Source: Moritella viscosa
GTDB taxonomy: Bacteria; Pseudomonadota; Gammaproteobacteria; Enterobacterales; Moritellaceae
Assembly (NCBI GenBank): GCA_000953735.1
Contig: LN554852.1
Coordinates: 682,001 to 746,000 of the forward strand
Direction: 5' to 3'
Length of the DNA stretch: 64,000 nucleotides
In this document: positions 61,601 to 64,000 of the stretch, piece after piece
Layout: each line of letters starts with the position of its first letter
How positions within the stretch are numbered: position 1 is the stretch's first letter
Notes under the pieces: generated by a model
Database searches by the model: none
What the model was told of the DNA's origin: nothing
Seen by the model: only the letters and a program-made list of their open reading frames with translations
Made by a program: the position numbers and the translations under genes

Positions 61601-63391
61601 CATGAACAAGCGCTGCATACGCCTGATGCGATTGCTGTCTCTATGGGAGAGCAGCAAATTAGCTATGCACAATTCGAACAACGCGTTAATCAATTAGCGC
61701 ATTACCTACAGACTAAGGGGGTAGAACCTGAAGTTCGTGTCGCTATCGGTTTACCTCGTTCTGTTAATTTAGTGATTGGTATTCATGCTATTACACGTGC
61801 TGGTGGCGCTTATGTACCGTTAGACCCGAGTTATCCAAGTGAACGATTAAGTTATATTTTACAGTCTGCGGATGTAGGTCTATTACTTACTGATGTTGAG
61901 ACGCAGGGGCTTTGGTCCGAGCAAGATACGTTAGAGGTGATCACCCTCGATAATCTGGATTTGGCTGCATACGCTAAGCAACCACCTTCTGTTGCATGGC
62001 ATCCTGACCAAGCTTTGTATGTGATTTATACCTCGGGATCCACTGGATTACCGAAAGGGGTGGTGAATACTCAGGGCGCATTGCAGAACCGATTAAACTG
62101 GAAGCAGCAACATTACGCTTTGCAGGCTAGTGACTGTGTATTACAGAAAACCCCATTTAGTTTTGATGTTTCTGTATGGGAGTTTTTCTGGCCATTAATG
62201 TTCGGAGCTCGTTTAGCTATTGCATCACCTGATGCGCATAGAACACCTTGGCAGTTACAAGAAACTATGGTGAACGAAGCTGTGACAACCGTTCACTTTG
62301 TACCGTCGATGTTACAGGCGTTTATCCATGATGCTGCACTCTCTGAATGTCGTCAATTACGTCAAATTATTTGTAGTGGTGAGGCATTACCAGCTGGTTT
62401 ATCTAGTACAGTTTTAACCCAAGCGCCGCACATAGCATTACATAACTTATATGGCCCGACGGAAGCGGCCATAGATGTGAGTTATTGGCAGTGTCAGATT
62501 GATTCGGAGCAACGAGTACCGATTGGTTTCGCTATTGCCAATACAGAATTACATGTTCTCGATGAAAGGCTTTACCCTGTACCTATCAGCGTGCCAGGAG
62601 AGCTTTATCTTGCAGGTCATGGGTTGGCGCGTGAATACATGAATCGTGCTGATTTGACCGCAGATCGCTTCGTTCCTAATCCCTTTGGACAAGCAGGATC
62701 TCGTATGTATCGTACTGGTGATCAGGTCGTAAGACGTGCTGATGGTGCTTTAGAGTATCTAGGCCGTTTAGATCATCAGGTTAAAATTCGAGGGTTACGC
62801 ATTGAGTTAGAAGAAATTGAAAGCCTGTTAGTCAAAAATTCAATTATTTCAGATGCTGCAGTGGTGGTTCATAATGCGCCAGCAGGTGATCAATTAATTG
62901 CTTATTTGGTTTGTGCACAACTGGATAATTCAGTTGAGTTGTCAGTTAAAAAGTATCTTGCCGAACATTTGCCTGATTATATGGTACCAAGCTTATTTAT
63001 TGGTATTGAGCACATGCCTCTGTCCCCTAATGGTAAGAGAGACCGTAAAGCATTACCTACGCCTGTATTACAAAGTAAAGGTTATCACGCGCCTGAAACA
63101 GAGTTGGAAATATGGTTAGCAGCGAGCTGGTCTCGCTTACTTGAATTAGAAACCGTCAGTCTAGATGATAATTTCTTTGTGCTTGGCGGGCATTCTTTGT
63201 TAGCAACTCGTGTTATTGCTGCGGCGAGAGAAGAGCTTAGTATAGAAATTAATTTACGTGATTTTTTCAATGCATCTGACCTACGAGCACTGGCTGAGTT
63301 GCTTGAACCTGAATTTGTTCTCAACCACCAACAAGAACATTTAGAACTTGATGAAATGGCGATGTTATTAGATGAGTTGGAGACACTATGA
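52613..63391 (+). CDS. Three-module non-ribosomal peptide synthetase (C-A-PCP-E-C-A-PCP-C-A-PCP)
   Basis: The 3592-residue megasynthase has these domains (approximate residues). C1 18-435 has HHILVDA at ~146. A1 455-955 has YTSGSTGKPKG at ~602. PCP1 has LGGDSI at ~1000. E 1055-1480 has HHLAVDAYSW, SHGR and GWFTSLYP. C2 1488-1910 starts PLSSLQQGLLFH with HHVLMDGW. A2 1935-2435; PCP2 has LGGHSL at ~2480. C3 2540-2960 has HHIISDG. A3 2995-3480; PCP3 has LGGHSL at ~3524. There is no thioesterase, and the chain passes to the next NRPS, whose ATG overlaps its stop. From GrsA numbering, A1 and A2 pockets read D-G-E-C-T-G-G-V-T; A3 reads D-V-W-H-I-S-L-I-D, the serine code. Glu at position 239 is seen in ornithine/lysine domains, so a basic residue is inferred for modules 1 and 2, with D configuration at module 1. 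Confidence 0.95.
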   Translation: MSVVDCVNSNEPSDWTGLSFSQQRLWLFQQLNPQSKAYNLGGLLWIDGELDVIKLESTIETVRQQQEILRAQFTEVDGIPCQRSVPYIYQKLAFINLEHHSEAVSEAQCLARELWLERFDLESGPLIRCCLYKVAENKHALLISGHHILVDAWSLQLVIKQIISGLSGKQLKVRKSQNYFSYAQEQRDWLVSSDAQSELADLHKSVNYDSARLILPRLNELQQDTYTASHYCPEFSYELNDAVSCKAKQLGCSKFTLLLAGLQLTMNTWSGEGSPTLCVPNFNRNSANRRSLGFYVNNMALNTTFSPLMTTEEWIDSCKNNLDKAQKYQHLPLELLDNNDDQVNAQVAFNFRSHGDGLTQTSDELLIRFEEFEVSETPFEIVLDVISSEQLSCRFVYATELYSANVMKQFSHHYFKMIDLLCLPETITLAEIELFDDEERDTLNSFATQPHYWEYQPLPSLIQKQAELRPNAIALVHGDERLSYQALEHQANQLSHYLIEQGVSADMPVGVAFERGNTMLVAMLAVLKAGGAFLPLDPAYPNERLSFMLEDSGVDLLLTDSTLTAQVPCPNSIKSVYLDQQIMGSYSTDVPDVEFHQQQLAYLIYTSGSTGKPKGVALTHAGLSMHVQTIGERYGMTPDDVELHFASISFDGAVERWAVPLAFGSRLVIRDQALWSAEKTCDVLVQEGVTIACFPPSYVGPLLDWISYSKPNLKVRSWTLGGEAFTRETYDRLQQVLKPQRIINGYGPTETVVTPMIWEAYAETELSSAYAPIGTAVGERRLYILDPQLNRVPLGMSGELYIGAEVGLARGYHGRADLTAERFLPDPYGAAGERMYRTGDLVRWRDDGVMEYLGRIDQQIKIRGFRVELGEIESKLQLLSGAEHCAVVAHEAPGGKRLVGYLQQTDKAQITEFNEDVLLQRLAADLPDYMVPATLVVLAKLPLTPAGKIDRQNLLAPNWNELDDASYIAPEGETEVLLSQLWKTLLGVELVGRESNFFALGGDSILALQLVSHVRQAGLLLTPKDIFDKPILTDMACCILVSNDIPADQSELQGSAKVNAVQQRFLTHYGSVNCNQYLHFELNEQLVPSLLKKAVYALIQHHDSLRLCFKQTEDGWDCDHLSIDQASFVFQERQLDNNIGEYVNDLQEALNIEKGRLLGALYLADDVNPQFILTIHHLAVDAYSWRVLLEDLMHAYQQLALKDNIQLANKTHSLNDWASALSNRSVSAKALSYWQAQDNIESLFELGDDSGISTSQWTVENKTLAHWTLQAKMYARLNLEELLLLIMVESLFAFTERDLVRLHRESHGRFGDEYGLDLSRSVGWFTSLYPQVFKGHIDFETRLKQTKEQLRKVELGGLDYSASIQQGLMTSRDSIDVLFNFLGKVSSHEHDALKLKESGLWRAIDCQADAAIVLNAQLTHSGLALNFEFDNTAFTTDQRNDFIALFQQQCVIVVSHFDANKPLLTPSDVALSGLDQASLDLISDIPEDIWPLSSLQQGLLFHGELATGNSSYINQLALPMHALEPSKLMDAWALLMQRHPILRASVLNNKGTDFMAIWPLCDLPFVEVDLRFEVDITTSIKQLRERLITQGFELNQGPLWRIDLLRIAEHDYICILTLHHVLMDGWSTGILFSELLGLYAGDNFSRSADSFDQYLMWLNQSDTDAASTFWQQYLSDIESPTQLTVSYGDTDYSKETAEDGFQRYNLDFTALQTSLFESQLKPQGLTLNTLMQGAWALTLGTLSRQKNPVFGNTVSGRPTELLGSDAMVGLFINTLPMTVAIEPNALVLDWLHKLQREGVAQREFSYSSLAQIQQDSGWAGESLFDTLVVFENYPLDEALFKQNKSGLQLGEPDSYEFTHYPLTLAILPGECLRIVFAYDQTKFSASQIENIAELMALNLNELVSNPQQMLASLTSVPESTLVQLNRFLTQPHSWNYEALPLLIQKQAQLRPDAIALVHGNERLSYRMLEVQANQLSHYLIEKGVGADVPVGVAFERGNCMLVAMLAVLKSGGAFLPLDPSYPSERLNYMLADSGVKLLLTHSLLAEIIVGPKGIKHVYLDQKLMTGYPTDAPSVDYHPQQLAYLIYTSGSTGRPKGVALTQAGLSMHVQTIGERYGMTPDDVELHFASISFDGAVERWAVPLAFGSRLVIRDQALWSAEKTCQVLEQEGVTIACFPPSYVGPLLDWVAYNKPALTVRSWTLGGEAFTRETYERLQQVLHPQRVINGYGPTETVVTPMIWEAYAETELKSAYAPIGTAVGERRLYILNNELNRLPVGVPGELYIGAEVGLARGYHGRADLTAERFLPDPYGIAGERMYRTGDLVRWRGDGVMEYLGRVDQQIKIRGFRIELGEIESKLQQLSRVEHCAVVAHDAPGGKRLVGYLQQSEGSLGSLDEAMLLRSIAEVLPDYMVPAKIVVLNQLPLTPAGKIDRQNLFAPNWTQLNDTEFKAPEGDVEELLSQVWQRLLGVERVGRDSNFFALGGHSLLAMRLVGELDQKYQLALPLQAIFDSPVLADMAFKCVVKHSSKDMIVAVDREQSILASAAQRRLWFMHQLEPTSAAFHMPLALEFKGELNIPLLQQALNRLLMRHEVLRTHFIHEQGEVLQSINPHAELVLTLGYMDRAQATVNFAELLALPFDLESDLLVRTKLVRLAENHYQFLLVLHHIISDGISTQLLLNELSDDYALMLDSEKPVLEASALQYADFSHWQKDWLLSEKVESQLTWWKEALVADIEPLNLYPESHSSELYSQGERYHFELSSHQVNAIQSLASEQNTTTFNVLLTLWQLLLHKYTQQDEIRIGVPVSGRSQNQTQAMQGCFINSIVIPARFSDELSFSTLLEQVSTFSSGALQNQDLPFEMLVAEIGPKGNLQQHPLYQSSFNLQRIDKSFLQNWTGLDVTTFDPGAGGAQLDLSMDMQQFDDGSWAGFFNYAVDLFSANYIARLHGHWQHLLVQVTATPSIAVSLLTLITKSEQVAISQMNATQYDWGGFKPLTVTIHEQALHTPDAIAVSMGEQQISYAQFEQRVNQLAHYLQTKGVEPEVRVAIGLPRSVNLVIGIHAITRAGGAYVPLDPSYPSERLSYILQSADVGLLLTDVETQGLWSEQDTLEVITLDNLDLAAYAKQPPSVAWHPDQALYVIYTSGSTGLPKGVVNTQGALQNRLNWKQQHYALQASDCVLQKTPFSFDVSVWEFFWPLMFGARLAIASPDAHRTPWQLQETMVNEAVTTVHFVPSMLQAFIHDAALSECRQLRQIICSGEALPAGLSSTVLTQAPHIALHNLYGPTEAAIDVSYWQCQIDSEQRVPIGFAIANTELHVLDERLYPVPISVPGELYLAGHGLAREYMNRADLTADRFVPNPFGQAGSRMYRTGDQVVRRADGALEYLGRLDHQVKIRGLRIELEEIESLLVKNSIISDAAVVVHNAPAGDQLIAYLVCAQLDNSVELSVKKYLAEHLPDYMVPSLFIGIEHMPLSPNGKRDRKALPTPVLQSKGYHAPETELEIWLAASWSRLLELETVSLDDNFFVLGGHSLLATRVIAAAREELSIEINLRDFFNASDLRALAELLEPEFVLNHQQEHLELDEMAMLLDELETL

Positions 63392-64000
63392 GTATGAATA
63401 AGATTGATAAACACGCACTGGCTCGACGTTTTATCGAATTAGGTGCACCGGAACAAGAGAAATTTTTATCCTTGTTGCAGGCAAAGGGGTTTAGTTTTGA
63501 ACGTCTACCTATCGTGCCAGTAAAAGAGTGTGAGTTATCTCCTTTGGCCCCAGCACAATTACGCTTATGGCATATTTATCAGATTGACCCAGACAATAGC
63601 GCTTACCATATGGTTGGTGATTTTGAAATTAATGGCGCGTTAGAGCATGGATTATTTGAATCAGCATTACAGCAAGTATTGGCGCGACATCAGATATTAC
63701 GCAGCTATTTTGTCAGTAAAGATGACGTAACATGGTTAAAGTTAGACACTGCTCCAATAGTGCCTTTAGAAGTACAGGATTGGCGACTTAAATCTGAGGC
63801 TGATCTTTATTCTTTCTGTGGTAAACATGCACAGAAACGTTTTAACTTGAGTTATGAATTACCGTTGAGAGTCGCTTTAATACAAGTTGGGCTGCAGAAG
63901 TGGCATTTACAATTAGTTATGCACCATATTGTTTCTGACGGTTGGTCGATTGATATTTTTGTTCGAGACCTTGTGCAAGCATATCGGGGCGTCCCGTTAA
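63388..64000 (+). CDS. Second non-ribosomal peptide synthetase (N-terminal part, cut by window edge)
   Basis: The open frame runs to the window edge for 204 codons. It begins MSMNKIDKHALARRFIELGA, and a ~45-residue leader ending FSFERLPIVP precedes a condensation domain with LSPLAPAQLRLWHIYQID and the catalytic HHIVSDGW near residue 184. The leader is common before elongating C domains of siderophore NRPSs. ATG overlaps the TGA of the upstream NRPS (ATGA), so the two are coupled and the chain most likely passes from PCP3 to this C domain. The following A domain and any thioesterase lie outside the window. Confidence 0.92.
   Translation, partial: MSMNKIDKHALARRFIELGAPEQEKFLSLLQAKGFSFERLPIVPVKECELSPLAPAQLRLWHIYQIDPDNSAYHMVGDFEINGALEHGLFESALQQVLARHQILRSYFVSKDDVTWLKLDTAPIVPLEVQDWRLKSEADLYSFCGKHAQKRFNLSYELPLRVALIQVGLQKWHLQLVMHHIVSDGWSIDIFVRDLVQAYRGVPL

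Overview
The window is chromosomal DNA from a low-GC marine gammaproteobacterium. The complete 16S-tRNA(Ile)-tRNA(Ala)-23S-5S-tRNA(Asp) operon, a sodium-pumping Nqr operon, and gene orders such as leuS-lptE-holA-nadD and metNIQ/gmhB/rrn suggest the Vibrionales/Alteromonadales side of the class. Moritella is my best guess. I could not search the 16S gene, so the genus is tentative.

Positions 1-38500 are mostly housekeeping genes. On the minus strand lies leuS-lptE-holA-nadD (nadD cut by the window edge), followed by ybeL, a short ligB-type DNA ligase, thiI, panE with a VanZ-like gene, yajQ, ampG, ppiA, yajG, rlmG and bolA. Then come the nqrABCDEF operon with its maturation genes apbE and nqrM, dinB, a DUF1971 gene, lplA, and a sulfate-activation operon (cysD-cysN-SLC13 permease-cysC-cysQ). 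A 173-bp element with inverted ends, a TIGR03899 gene, ytfJ, an unrecognised secreted protein, and the MetJ-type metNIQ operon divergent from gmhB complete this part.

Positions 38500-44400 hold one rRNA operon with a recognisable P1-like promoter and boxA sites. It ends in tRNA(Asp) and a strong terminator. About 200 bp further on is a decayed second copy of the tRNA plus terminator.

Positions 44700-64000 carry dld and then the most unusual region. A Fur-box promoter at 46894 precedes a FhuC-FhuD-FhuB type iron-siderophore importer, a cyclic-peptide (PvdE/SyrD type) exporter, an MbtH protein, a 3592-residue three-module NRPS (C-A-PCP-E-C-A-PCP-C-A-PCP) and the start of a second NRPS whose ATG overlaps the first stop. 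The first two A domains are near twins with an acidic pocket residue typical of basic-substrate domains; the third has a serine pocket. Together these look like an iron-regulated peptide siderophore locus containing two like residues (the first D-configured) and Ser. The product is not one I can name, and the cluster continues past the window.
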